Assembly: GCA_964447175.1 (NCBI GenBank)
Contig: CAYURP010000011.1
Location: forward strand, 6,904 to 70,903
Length of the DNA: 64,000 bases
Direction of reading: 5' to 3'
Source of the DNA: CAYURP01 sp964447175
GTDB lineage: Bacteria; Zixibacteria; MSB-5A5; SM23-73-2
The notes under the pieces are model-generated. The model did not search any database. It was not told where the DNA came from and was given only the letters and a program-made list of their open reading frames with translations. Positions 23,231-31,011 of the stretch are shown one piece after another. Numbering within the stretch: position 1 is the stretch's first letter; the number at the start of each line of letters is the position of its first letter. The translations under genes and the position numbers were made by a program.

Positions 23231-25954
23231 TTACTTCAGCAGAATCACTTTTTGCGTTTCAGAGAAATCCTCAAAATTTAATCGAATAAAGTACGTTCCA
23301 CTGGCTACCTTATCGGCGGTCCATTGAACATTATGTTCTCCTGCCTGTAGATGTCTATCAACCAGCGTTGTCACCTCCTGTCCCAGCACATTATACACAT
23401 TCAATTTTACCCGGCCTGAATTTTTCAAACTGAAATGGATATTGGTTGACACATTAAACGGGTTGGGATAAGCCGGAAAGAGTTTAAAGTTTTTTAAATG
23501 GCTTGTTATTTCCTCCTCAGCTATACCTACTTCGGTGACATATGTGGTGTAGACACCGTTTCCATGCGTGGCTACGGCAACATAGCCATCTGATTGACGC
23601 ACATCGATCATATCGATAACAATATTGCCAATGGTGGACGCTCCCTCCTGGACCCAAACGGTATTCATTCCATTTAGATGGGTGGTGGAGAACAGTCCCA
23701 CGCTGGTGCCTGCAAAATAGATAGGCTTATCGTCAACATAGAGGATGGAGACCCATCGTACAGAAGGGCCAGCGCCACTACCATCGGGGTTTTCCTCCAA
23801 ATTGCCACTGATAGGCGTCCAGCTGTTCCCTCCATCTTCGGATGCATAAATGCTGATCACACCATAATTGGGAAATACAACTATCACTTTATTTATATCT
23901 TCAGGATCGACTGCAATGCAGTGTACGTATGGACAATATGGATAAAATGGGAAATTATCACCTGTTATCTCAACTGGCACGGGCTGACCTTCATGCGGGT
24001 TATCAATATAGAATACTTTTCCTGCAAAAATTCCTTCTCCATAATGGGACCCATAGTACAACCTTCTGGGCTCAGCCTCAGACATTCCCAGTGCTGAAAT
24101 GTAATAGTCTTTCACATTGTCCAGCTGAGTCCAGTTAACATCTGTTGGGACTGGTGGAAATACCTCGGGTATTCCGGTCAAATCAGAATTACGCCACATC
24201 TGGGTTCGCCACGGCAGATACATGATCCGAGTATCATGGGGATCAAGGATAAATGGGGGAAGCCACAGACTGCCGCCGAGTGTCGCACTGGGCGTAATCT
24301 CTGTCCAGTGGTGTTCTCCACCCGGATACGTATGTCTCCACAGCGTGAAAGTCGCAGCCTGACTGGTATAGTAGTATTCTCCTCCGTCACTGATTTCTGA
24401 AAAGCCGCCATCTGTTGATCCCTTGAATATCGACGTCCAGGGAGTTTGGGGATCGGATGACGTCGTGAAAAGCCATGAGTTGTCCTGCGTTCCCCCCAAG
24501 ATGGTTTCGCTGCCTGGTGTTCCGTGATCAATTGCAATGGTATAAAATTGCGCTGTAATGTAACCATTGTTCAGTGATTCCCAATCGATCCGGGTTCCAT
24601 TGGGCGTAGAGTCGACCTCTGCGACGTTGTCGTTGGTTTTGAACAACCCGCCATCATTCCCCACAATCATGGCACTCGGGTCTGATGGATAAAATGCAAT
24701 AGAATGCTGGTCAACATGAAAATCATCATAAGCGCCAATCACCTCCCAGGATTGTCCCCCATCGGTGCTCCGGTAAAGCCCGACGGTTCCGAGAAACAAC
24801 GTGTTCTCATCGTCAGGTTTTACGTAGAGAATCAACATGTTCCCGCCATAGGTAGTCATTTCGGCCTGCTCTGGTAGATTCGTCGAGAGGTCTGTCCAGC
24901 CAACGCCTGCTTCGTATTTTCTTAATTCCTGTTCCCAATGAGCTATGTCAACCAAAAAATAAATGACCTTCTCATTGGAGGGCGCAATAGCGATGACAGT
25001 TCGTACCGTTGTGTCGGGCCAATCTACAGGAGAGATATTTTCCCAGATCTCTCCGTCAGCAGACTTGTAAAGACCATTAGCCGGCCCATTTCCACCAACT
25101 GCAGCATAACACGTATCTTGACTGGTGAGAGCTATGTCCGTGCTGGGATAGTCCGATCCAAAATCAAGAACATGTTCCCAGGTATCACCCCCATTTGTGC
25201 TCTTGAATAACCCGGTTGATGTTGCAGCATAGACTCCGTCTTCGCCAAAGGTTATAATCTTCCAGACAAAGTCAAACGAATCGGTCATAGTAGGTGTTCC
25301 CGAAACTGTAGAAGGCAGAAGAAACCAGCTCGTGCCATTGTCAGTGGATTTGAATATTCCGTCACCTCTATAATTTGCACCTGTTCCTAAAGGACCAGAA
25401 GCACTACCCCCCATGCCGGAAGACCATTCGCCCGTTCCATAATACCAGATGTTCTCTTTGCCCGAAGCTTTGTTTTGTGCGATACATGATACACTGTGGA
25501 GCTGATCTGGTGCTGTGGTTTTTATCCAGGAAGCACCACCGTCAGTCGACTTCCACATACCGCTGGAAACACATCCGGCCAGTATGGTATTTTCATCCGT
25601 CACGTCCAGAGCCAGAGCTTTTGTCCGGCCACCAATATTGTAAGGACCTCTGGCGACCCAGCCTGCGGTCACAGCGAGATCTTGCCCCATTGTCTGCCGG
25701 GCCAGGTTCTTGACGAACGCTGACTCCCGCCTGCCGATGTCACGGGGAATTTCGTTGGTTTTTGGGTCTCGGAGGAGAAGCCACTGGTATTGTGCCCGGG
25801 CATGTGGATTCTCTTCTGTTCCTTCTGATGCCTCGGACTGGACTACGGTTGTTCTTTTAGATGTGGAAGGAGTCGATTTTAAAAGATAAATGATTATTAC
25901 AACACCAATAACCAGGACAACTCCCGATGCAATGATCAATTTGTGCCATTTCAT
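23231..25954 (-). CDS. secreted sortilin/BNR-type beta-propeller protein with T9SS sorting domain
   Basis: A 907-residue exported protein. Residues about 5-25 are a hydrophobic signal or anchor (IIASGVVLVIGVVIIIYLL). Then come repeated Asp-box blades (STDGGASWIKT, STDNGTSWFLL, STNGGDTWEHV, SADGEIWENI, STDGGQSWEVI, SEDGGNSWTPI), as in VPS10/sortilin and xyloglucanase-like double propellers. The last 90 residues are a Por sorting module (YPNPFNVSTNIHFSL, VYNVLGQEVTTLV, VASGTYFIRL). It may be a glycan- or protein-binding surface protein; glycosidase activity is possible but no catalytic pair is evident. It has its own consensus promoter at 26082-26109. Confidence 0.82.
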   Translation of the reverse strand: MKWHKLIIASGVVLVIGVVIIIYLLKSTPSTSKRTTVVQSEASEGTEENPHARAQYQWLLLRDPKTNEIPRDIGRRESAFVKNLARQTMGQDLAVTAGWVARGPYNIGGRTKALALDVTDENTILAGCVSSGMWKSTDGGASWIKTTAPDQLHSVSCIAQNKASGKENIWYYGTGEWSSGMGGSASGPLGTGANYRGDGIFKSTDNGTSWFLLPSTVSGTPTMTDSFDFVWKIITFGEDGVYAATSTGLFKSTNGGDTWEHVLDFGSDYPSTDIALTSQDTCYAAVGGNGPANGLYKSADGEIWENISPVDWPDTTVRTVIAIAPSNEKVIYFLVDIAHWEQELRKYEAGVGWTDLSTNLPEQAEMTTYGGNMLILYVKPDDENTLFLGTVGLYRSTDGGQSWEVIGAYDDFHVDQHSIAFYPSDPSAMIVGNDGGLFKTNDNVAEVDSTPNGTRIDWESLNNGYITAQFYTIAIDHGTPGSETILGGTQDNSWLFTTSSDPQTPWTSIFKGSTDGGFSEISDGGEYYYTSQAATFTLWRHTYPGGEHHWTEITPSATLGGSLWLPPFILDPHDTRIMYLPWRTQMWRNSDLTGIPEVFPPVPTDVNWTQLDNVKDYYISALGMSEAEPRRLYYGSHYGEGIFAGKVFYIDNPHEGQPVPVEITGDNFPFYPYCPYVHCIAVDPEDINKVIVVFPNYGVISIYASEDGGNSWTPISGNLEENPDGSGAGPSVRWVSILYVDDKPIYFAGTSVGLFSTTHLNGMNTVWVQEGASTIGNIVIDMIDVRQSDGYVAVATHGNGVYTTYVTEVGIAEEEITSHLKNFKLFPAYPNPFNVSTNIHFSLKNSGRVKLNVYNVLGQEVTTLVDRHLQAGEHNVQWTADKVASGTYFIRLNFEDFSETQKVILLK

Positions 25955-26081
25955 AATATTCCTCCACTCCTAATTAAGGTTAAAAGGATGAATATTGATT
26001 ATATGATTTCTGATTAAGAACCCCTGGATGCATAAGCTACAACCCGACTTCTAAGGAAATCCCTTCTACTCATTATAATCC

Positions 26082-26109
26082 ATTATAATCATCTATGCAA
26101 CCTTGTCAA
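26082..26109 (-). promoter_or_regulatory. perfect consensus promoter of the 907-residue propeller gene
   Basis: The reverse strand has TTGACA (26109-26104), 16-bp spacer and TATAAT (26087-26082), with a second TATAAT 10 bp further on (26077-26072). The region is a near copy of the promoter at 23087-23114 and gives a leader of about 120 bp. Confidence 0.75.
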
Positions 26110-26130
26110 GCACTTTTCAGATAATTTGTT

Positions 26131-26430
26131 GGGTGGAGACAAGCTCCACCCCTACGCGGTTTCGTATTTTATGGTGGGCTCACCTTGCCCTCAAGGTGCA
26201 TAGACACATGTTGAGGGCAACTTAGGTTTACAAGATTTGTAGTTGCTCGATTCATCGAGCCAGAAGTTTTTAGATGCAATAGTGGTAGCCGCAGGCTTTA
26301 GCCTGCGAAATGGAAAATCATTTAATTCATATCGCAACCTGAAGGTTGCGGCTACCATTGAATCACGTATCCATGAGTATCATTCTTGTTCTGTCAGGTC
26401 TTGCCCGCCCCGGCGGTTGTGACCTGACAG
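26131..26430. repeat. palindrome mosaic with a nested two-hairpin element
   Basis: Arms GGGTGGAG/CTCCACCC (26131-26151), CGCAGGCT/AGCCTGCG (26290-26307), CGCAACC/GGTTGCG (26333-26350) and CTGTCAGGTC/GACCTGACAG (26391-26430). The second and third hairpins are themselves enclosed by a perfect outer pair GGTAGCCGCA (26284-26293) with TGCGGCTACC (26347-26356), so the block can form a cruciform-like structure. No ORF in 26110-26496. Confidence 0.8.
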
Positions 26431-26496
26431 TCTCGTTGTATCTGTGCCCGGTCACACTCCTGGCAAGCCATGAGCAAGACCCGGCACAACAGGGAA

Positions 26497-27432
26497 TTAT
26501 TCAATCTGCTTTTTGATGTTTGTCTTTATGAAAGCACAAATTTCATCCATTGCCTGCTTAGCCTCCGGAAACAGTGGAGCACAAGCAGGAAAACAATGAA
26601 ACATCCCCTCACCAACTCTCAATGTGATATCTACACCTGCATTTTCCGCTTTTTCTGCAAATCGTGTCGAGTCATCCAGAAGGACTTCATTCTCACCCAC
26701 ATAGATGAGTATGGGCGGAAGCCCGTGAAGATCCCCATACAGAGGGGATATCCAAGGGTTGCCAGGATCATTGTCTCCTGCATAATATTTGCTGAAAACG
26801 ATCCATGACTCGCCCCAGGTTAACTGATCTACCTTAGCTTTGGTTTTTAAGGACTCTCCTGTATTTTTCAAGTCGGTCCAGGGAGAGAGAGCTACTGCTG
26901 CGGCAGGAAGGGAAATACCTTGATCCCGAAGGGCAAGTAACGTGGCTAAACATAAACCTCCGCCAGCAGAATCTCCTACAAATACGATATGTGAAGGTAA
27001 AATACCTTGTGCCAACAACCAGCGATAAGCTGCGACCGAATCCTCAAGTGCTGCAGGAAAAGGATGTTCCGGTGCCAAACAATAATCGAAGAGCAATGCT
27101 CCTGTGCCACTGCTTTTAACGAATTTGGCAACAATCGACCGGTGGGACTGGCTTGAGCCTATTACATACCCGCCGCCGCGGAAATAAAGTATTACTTTAT
27201 CTTTTGTTACTTGAGAAGGTAGAATCCATTCTGCAGAAAGACCATCTATTTTGATAGGCGATACTTCGATTTGAGCTGGCAACTTACCGAACATTCCGGC
27301 AGATTTTTCAACTTCCTGGTGTAATTGTGGTATTGAAGTATTCCAGTTAATTGTAGTCCTTTTCAGTTGAAAACGCAATAAATGACTGTGTTTCAAAAAG
27401 AATAGAAAAAGACGACTTCGCAGACTTGGCAT
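26497..27432 (-). CDS. alpha/beta-hydrolase of the hormone-sensitive-lipase type
   Basis: A 311-residue esterase-like protein. The nucleophile elbow is GDSAGGG (about 155-161), the acid is in the ENEVLLDDS segment (about 256-264) and the His is in GEGMFHCFP (about 282-290), so the triad is complete. The family oxyanion motif HGGG is here RGGG (YFRGGGYVIG), a rare change. A basic, hydrophobic N-terminus (RLFLFFLKHSHLL) might associate with membranes but is not a clear signal peptide. It probably hydrolyses short acyl esters. It is an isolated unit between two palindrome blocks. Confidence 0.88.
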   Translation of the reverse strand: MPSLRSRLFLFFLKHSHLLRFQLKRTTINWNTSIPQLHQEVEKSAGMFGKLPAQIEVSPIKIDGLSAEWILPSQVTKDKVILYFRGGGYVIGSSQSHRSIVAKFVKSSGTGALLFDYCLAPEHPFPAALEDSVAAYRWLLAQGILPSHIVFVGDSAGGGLCLATLLALRDQGISLPAAAVALSPWTDLKNTGESLKTKAKVDQLTWGESWIVFSKYYAGDNDPGNPWISPLYGDLHGLPPILIYVGENEVLLDDSTRFAEKAENAGVDITLRVGEGMFHCFPACAPLFPEAKQAMDEICAFIKTNIKKQIE

Positions 27433-27455
27433 TCTTTATCTACCAATTTCATGAT

Positions 27456-27541
27456 GCATCGGTATTCGGAAATGCCGATGCTTCCAGCTTCGGGAATTCT
27501 CCCCCGCATTTTGCGGGGGATCTTGACACTATTCCCGAAGC
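27456..27541. repeat. palindrome block with one palindrome inserted into another
   Basis: The first hairpin is GCATCGG.ATT with its complement (27456-27481, one G-T pair). The second has outer arms GCTTCGGGAAT (27488-27498) and ATTCCCGAAGC (27531-27541), the same element as at 19968. Here its loop contains an extra perfect hairpin, CCCCCGC/GCGGGGG (27501-27519). It is the left border of the YciI unit. Confidence 0.8.
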
Positions 27542-27551
27542 ATCTTAAAGC

Positions 27552-27851
27552 TTAATCGGTTAACGGCATCTCGGCCTCTGGACCAATAACAGTAGTCCAT
27601 TCTCGAACGTGCCACCGGGTCACTAACCCATTGGTCACGTATGGATCTGCTGTGGCAAATCGCTCAGCGATTGCAGATGAAGAACCACGGAATAGCAAAA
27701 CGGCTCCATCAATCGGATTAGCTAGGGCACCGCCCAGTACCAACTCGCCCCGCTCAACGGCTTGACGCGCAAGCTTAAGATGCGTGGTTCGGAAAGCGAG
27801 TCGGCGTTCGACATAATCATTGACAACGTCATAGAATAGTAGATAGTGCAT
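27552..27851 (-). CDS. YciI-like (YCII-domain) protein
   Basis: A 99-residue alpha+beta-barrel protein of the YCII family: YLLFYDVVNDYVERRLAFRTTHL at the start with the conserved His (about residue 24), GELVLGGALANPIDGAVLLFRG in the middle and DPYVTNGLVTRWHVREWTTVIG at the end. Members have a conserved His-Asp pair and diverse or unknown functions, some as dehalogenase-like enzymes. It is a complete single-gene unit between a TTCGGGAAT palindrome (27488-27541) and a partial copy of the same border (TTTCCGAAGCATC at 27864-27876). Confidence 0.88.
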   Translation of the reverse strand: MHYLLFYDVVNDYVERRLAFRTTHLKLARQAVERGELVLGGALANPIDGAVLLFRGSSSAIAERFATADPYVTNGLVTRWHVREWTTVIGPEAEMPLTD

Positions 27852-27970
27852 ATTCCTTCCTATTTCCGAAGCATCAAAACTTGATCAGGTGTTCTTTACT
27901 TCAAATTCATGTCAAAATCTTTGCGTCAGCTTAATGCTTAGATATACATTTTCTTAATATAATTCGTTTC

Positions 27971-29863
27971 TTACTTTATTAATAGACATTTCTTAACCTC
28001 AATCAGATTGCCGACACTGATTTTGCATAAATAAAGTCCAGAACTATAATCATCAGCATACCACGTCACTTTATAGTAGCCTTGATCCTGATACTCATTC
28101 ACTAAGCTTTCTATTAGCTGTCCCAATATGTTATAAACTGATAAATTCACCCATGATTTATTTGGTAAATAATACGAGATGGTAGTAGTCGAATTAAAAG
28201 GGTTGGGATAATTTGAATATAGTGTTAACTTATTCGATGCTGAATTATCTGATATTGATTGATCATCAACATATGTTTTATTTAACTCATAAACGGATTG
28301 CCATAAAGCCCAAACAGGTTTAGGTGTCCCGTCCTGGGTATGCATACCAATGTGACTGAAGGCCGTTGCCAGGTACTCTGGATACCCCAGATAACTCTGA
28401 TCGTAAATAGAGAACCAGCAAACCAATTCGACATCTACCGTGGCTAATTCCTGAAAAATGCGTTCCAGATATTGCTCTTGATCTTCAAAGCTGATTTGGG
28501 CATCAGGACCTCCCGGAACGCCGAACTCCAGCAGGATAATGGGCAGATCTGGTGCAATTTCTGCAGGTTTAACAAAGTAACCTGGTGCTAAATCGACTCC
28601 TGATAAATCCATAACTTCCGGATAGGTGCTGTAAGCAATACTTCCCAGCTGGGGCAGAAGCTGCAGCCACACTGCAGCGTGACTCCAATTAATGGCTCCG
28701 TTATTTTGTACCATCCAGGGTAAAGTGAAGTAAGAGGTTACGTGAATGTCGGGATAAATAATTTTGAGTGAATCAGCGATCTCTTTGAACATATCGACGT
28801 AGGCTGACCACTGCTCTGGATGCTTTTCGTAAAAAATACTCGCTTCTATGCCAACGATCACATAATCAGGTAAAACAATTGAACAAAGCTCAATTAATTC
28901 TTTTACGTATGCATCCTTGACTATCGTATCGTTCAAACTGCCGACTGGAGTTCCATCAGGTGTAGGAAGAATATCGCCAATAGAGCCGGAATTTTCATGA
29001 GTGAAGTCAAGGGTCAAAGCGACTTTCATACCCATAGTTTTAGCTAATTCTGCCTGATGTAATCTCAAGCGGTGTCCATATTCGATATCTTCCCCGGTCA
29101 ATTCGCACCACCGAACGTGAAAAAAGATATTCACCAATTCAGATGCAGAAGCAGCTCTTATAATTACATCCTCCCAACCTTTCTCACTTATATTAATTGG
29201 ATTTTCCTGCACAAAACCCAGATCAAATGAGCGGGAGGCAATTGGTGCGGGTATTGGTTCCGGATCAGATCCAGGTTCTGTTACATCCATTTCAACTGAT
29301 ATGTTATCAAACCATACCGCACCGGAAGTTCCTGTAGTTGTGCAAACCAAAAGAATAAATGAGGCGTTGTCAATTGCCGTAAATTCGGCTTGATAGGTTT
29401 CAAATGCTTCATTGGAGCTATCCGCCACTATTACCGCTTCACCTGCAATCCCGGTTCCTAAATCGGGATCTGGTGGCAATTCGGGATTTACTGCTAATAT
29501 GATAACCATGGGGGAAGATTGTAAATCCTGAGTACGAATATCGCACGAAATTCTTACGGTTTTCCCGGAAAGATCGTATGTTGGGGCATTCAGAACCTGG
29601 CTCATGGAATAATCTTCATCGCTTAAAGGCATTAATTTAATACTTTGTGAGCCTTCAGTTTTAAATAAGGTATCAAGTGACCATGCACCGTTAGTCATAT
29701 ATTCAATAGGACTGTCTTCAAAGCCAATGTACCAATAAGGCGGACGTGTCGTATCAAATGGACTCATCTCAAAACCACCATTTGTGATCACGTTGTCAGC
29801 AATGGTAATAGAGTATCCAAAACATATAATAAAATAGATAATGAAGATTAATAAACGTTTCAT
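27971..29863 (-). CDS. secreted glycoside-hydrolase-like protein with CBM-like N-terminus and T9SS sorting domain
   Basis: A 630-residue exported protein. After a signal peptide (residues 1-22), residues about 25-195 form a CBM4/9-like jelly roll (VITNGGFEMSPFD at the start, AVWFDNISVEMD at the end). Residues about 210-540 look like a clan-A TIM barrel: DYVIVGIEASIFYEKHP could give the acid/base Glu and LPIILLEFGVPGG the nucleophile Glu. The last 85 residues are a Por sorting module (YSNYPNPFNSTTTISYYL, VYNILGQLIESLV, SSGLYLCKI). A retaining glycosidase acting outside the cell is likely but the substrate is unknown. Confidence 0.75.
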   Translation of the reverse strand: MKRLLIFIIYFIICFGYSITIADNVITNGGFEMSPFDTTRPPYWYIGFEDSPIEYMTNGAWSLDTLFKTEGSQSIKLMPLSDEDYSMSQVLNAPTYDLSGKTVRISCDIRTQDLQSSPMVIILAVNPELPPDPDLGTGIAGEAVIVADSSNEAFETYQAEFTAIDNASFILLVCTTTGTSGAVWFDNISVEMDVTEPGSDPEPIPAPIASRSFDLGFVQENPINISEKGWEDVIIRAASASELVNIFFHVRWCELTGEDIEYGHRLRLHQAELAKTMGMKVALTLDFTHENSGSIGDILPTPDGTPVGSLNDTIVKDAYVKELIELCSIVLPDYVIVGIEASIFYEKHPEQWSAYVDMFKEIADSLKIIYPDIHVTSYFTLPWMVQNNGAINWSHAAVWLQLLPQLGSIAYSTYPEVMDLSGVDLAPGYFVKPAEIAPDLPIILLEFGVPGGPDAQISFEDQEQYLERIFQELATVDVELVCWFSIYDQSYLGYPEYLATAFSHIGMHTQDGTPKPVWALWQSVYELNKTYVDDQSISDNSASNKLTLYSNYPNPFNSTTTISYYLPNKSWVNLSVYNILGQLIESLVNEYQDQGYYKVTWYADDYSSGLYLCKISVGNLIEVKKCLLIK

Positions 29864-30209
29864 TTTTTACTCCTGCATGTCATAACTAATAAAACATCCA
29901 TTCAAATTCTTTGTAATTCAAATGATTCATTTAAGAGAACTTGAAACTATTTTTGCATCCATATTTCTTTTGTACAACTTTTAAAAATAATTTATTGCAG
30001 GTAATTCATTTATTATTTACGTGACTTCTATCTATAAGGTTTCCAGATAATACCTGTTCACGGTTTTCCTTAAGATAAGAAGCCGTGCAGAAATCCGCCT
30101 AAATGGATAGCAATCAGAGACTTGAGTGCCCGGGATTGCTTTTCAGCGTCTTATACGGTTTCAGTATATCACGCATCGCATCTTTCCTCACAAAGTGTCT
30201 GCTGGGTTA
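29864..30209. other. intergenic region with 20-bp repeat
   Basis: AT-rich gap upstream of the glycosidase-like gene. I see only the 20-bp repeat at 30039-30058 and no convincing ORF or RNA. Confidence 0.5.
30039..30058. repeat. 20-bp repeat, copy 2
   Basis: Exact second copy of GTTTCCAGATAATACCTGTT (first at 19935-19954), here 176 bp upstream of the glycosidase-like gene. Confidence 0.6.
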
Positions 30210-30680
30210 TCACGCTGAATATACAACACGAAACCGTTCACACAACAAAAGCATATCTTCTGATGGAGACTTGCCAATCCCTTTACATACCTTTTCGTAG
30301 TATATCCACATATCCTTTAACCACCACTCAAGGGTCCGCTCTCCCTCTCCATAATCATAAGCAAATTGCTGATCTATTTCATTGAAACTCTTTATCTCAA
30401 CTTCTATTATCTCAATCACGCACACCGGTTTGCCATCCCATTCAGTCACCACGACCGAATCCCCCACTCTGGATATCACCTCATTGTCATGCTCGATCTC
30501 ACAGAGCAATGTGCTTGTCGCGGTTTTTATTCCCGACTTCACTAATTCTGCCAGCTCATTTGCCAGGCGTCGATTGTTGCCAAAATGCCAGACATGATAC
30601 GAAGTCGGAACAGTCTCCCCCTCGGAAAATGAACGAATATAACCTTTCCAATACTCTTCAATCTCTGGTGTTTTTTTCAT
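30210..30680 (-). CDS. ASCH-domain protein
   Basis: About 156 residues of the ASCH (PUA-like) family. The start MKKTPEIEEYWKGYIRS and the pattern WHFGNNRRLANELAELVKSGIKTATSTLLCEIE followed by VGDSVVVTEWDGKPVCVIEIIEVE are typical, with the RNA/nucleotide-facing G.K.AT segment intact. A bacterial ASCH protein of this type hydrolyses N4-acetylcytidine, so a nucleoside amidohydrolase role is possible. I use the ATG at 30680; a TTG 12 codons upstream is less likely. It is a single-gene unit next to the palindrome array at 30751-30982. Confidence 0.85.
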   Translation of the reverse strand: MKKTPEIEEYWKGYIRSFSEGETVPTSYHVWHFGNNRRLANELAELVKSGIKTATSTLLCEIEHDNEVISRVGDSVVVTEWDGKPVCVIEIIEVEIKSFNEIDQQFAYDYGEGERTLEWWLKDMWIYYEKVCKGIGKSPSEDMLLLCERFRVVYSA

Positions 30681-30750
30681 ATCGGATTCTGTTCTGCTAC
30701 CTAAAGCTCTGTCCAACGCCAGATTCAGCTACGCCCGGTAGCTCGTAGGT

Positions 30751-30982
30751 CAGGTGCCCTGCGCACCTGGCAAAACAATGGTATCAGGAGCACGGAGCTC
30801 CTGCCCTACTACTACTGGTCAAAACAAAGCGGGTAGGACAAGGTCTCCCGACCTTGTCTCCACAGTTCTGGGTCGGGAGACCCAGAACTACCCATTAGCT
30901 CACAGGTTGGGACAACCTGTGATACCAAACTAAAAGAACCATTCACCAAAAAAACAAAACGGGCGGACACTTAGATCCGCCC
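30751..30982. repeat. palindrome mosaic (second large array)
   Basis: Six inverted repeats in a row: arms CAGGTGC (30751-30769), CAGGAGC (30785-30803), ACAAGGTC (30838-30857), AGTTCTGGGTC (30864-30889, 11 bp), CACAGGTTG (30901-30921) and GGGCGGA (30961-30982). ACAAGGTC matches the CAAGGTC hairpin of the 18598-18938 array. No ORF is seen in 30681-31011. Confidence 0.85.
30961..30982 (-). terminator. likely terminator of the sppA-barrel gene
   Basis: On the reverse strand the GGGCGGA/TCCGCCC hairpin, 30 bp after the stop, is followed by GTTTTGTTTTTTTGG, so this member of the palindrome array doubles as an intrinsic terminator. Confidence 0.65.
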
Positions 30983-31011
30983 CTACATTTTCTTTCCTTT
31001 TATCTAACCTT

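Noticed and set aside
30705..30725. Integron attC-like core (GTCCAAC)
   Set aside because: Only one 7-bp core match was seen; no partner core, no attC fold and no integrase.
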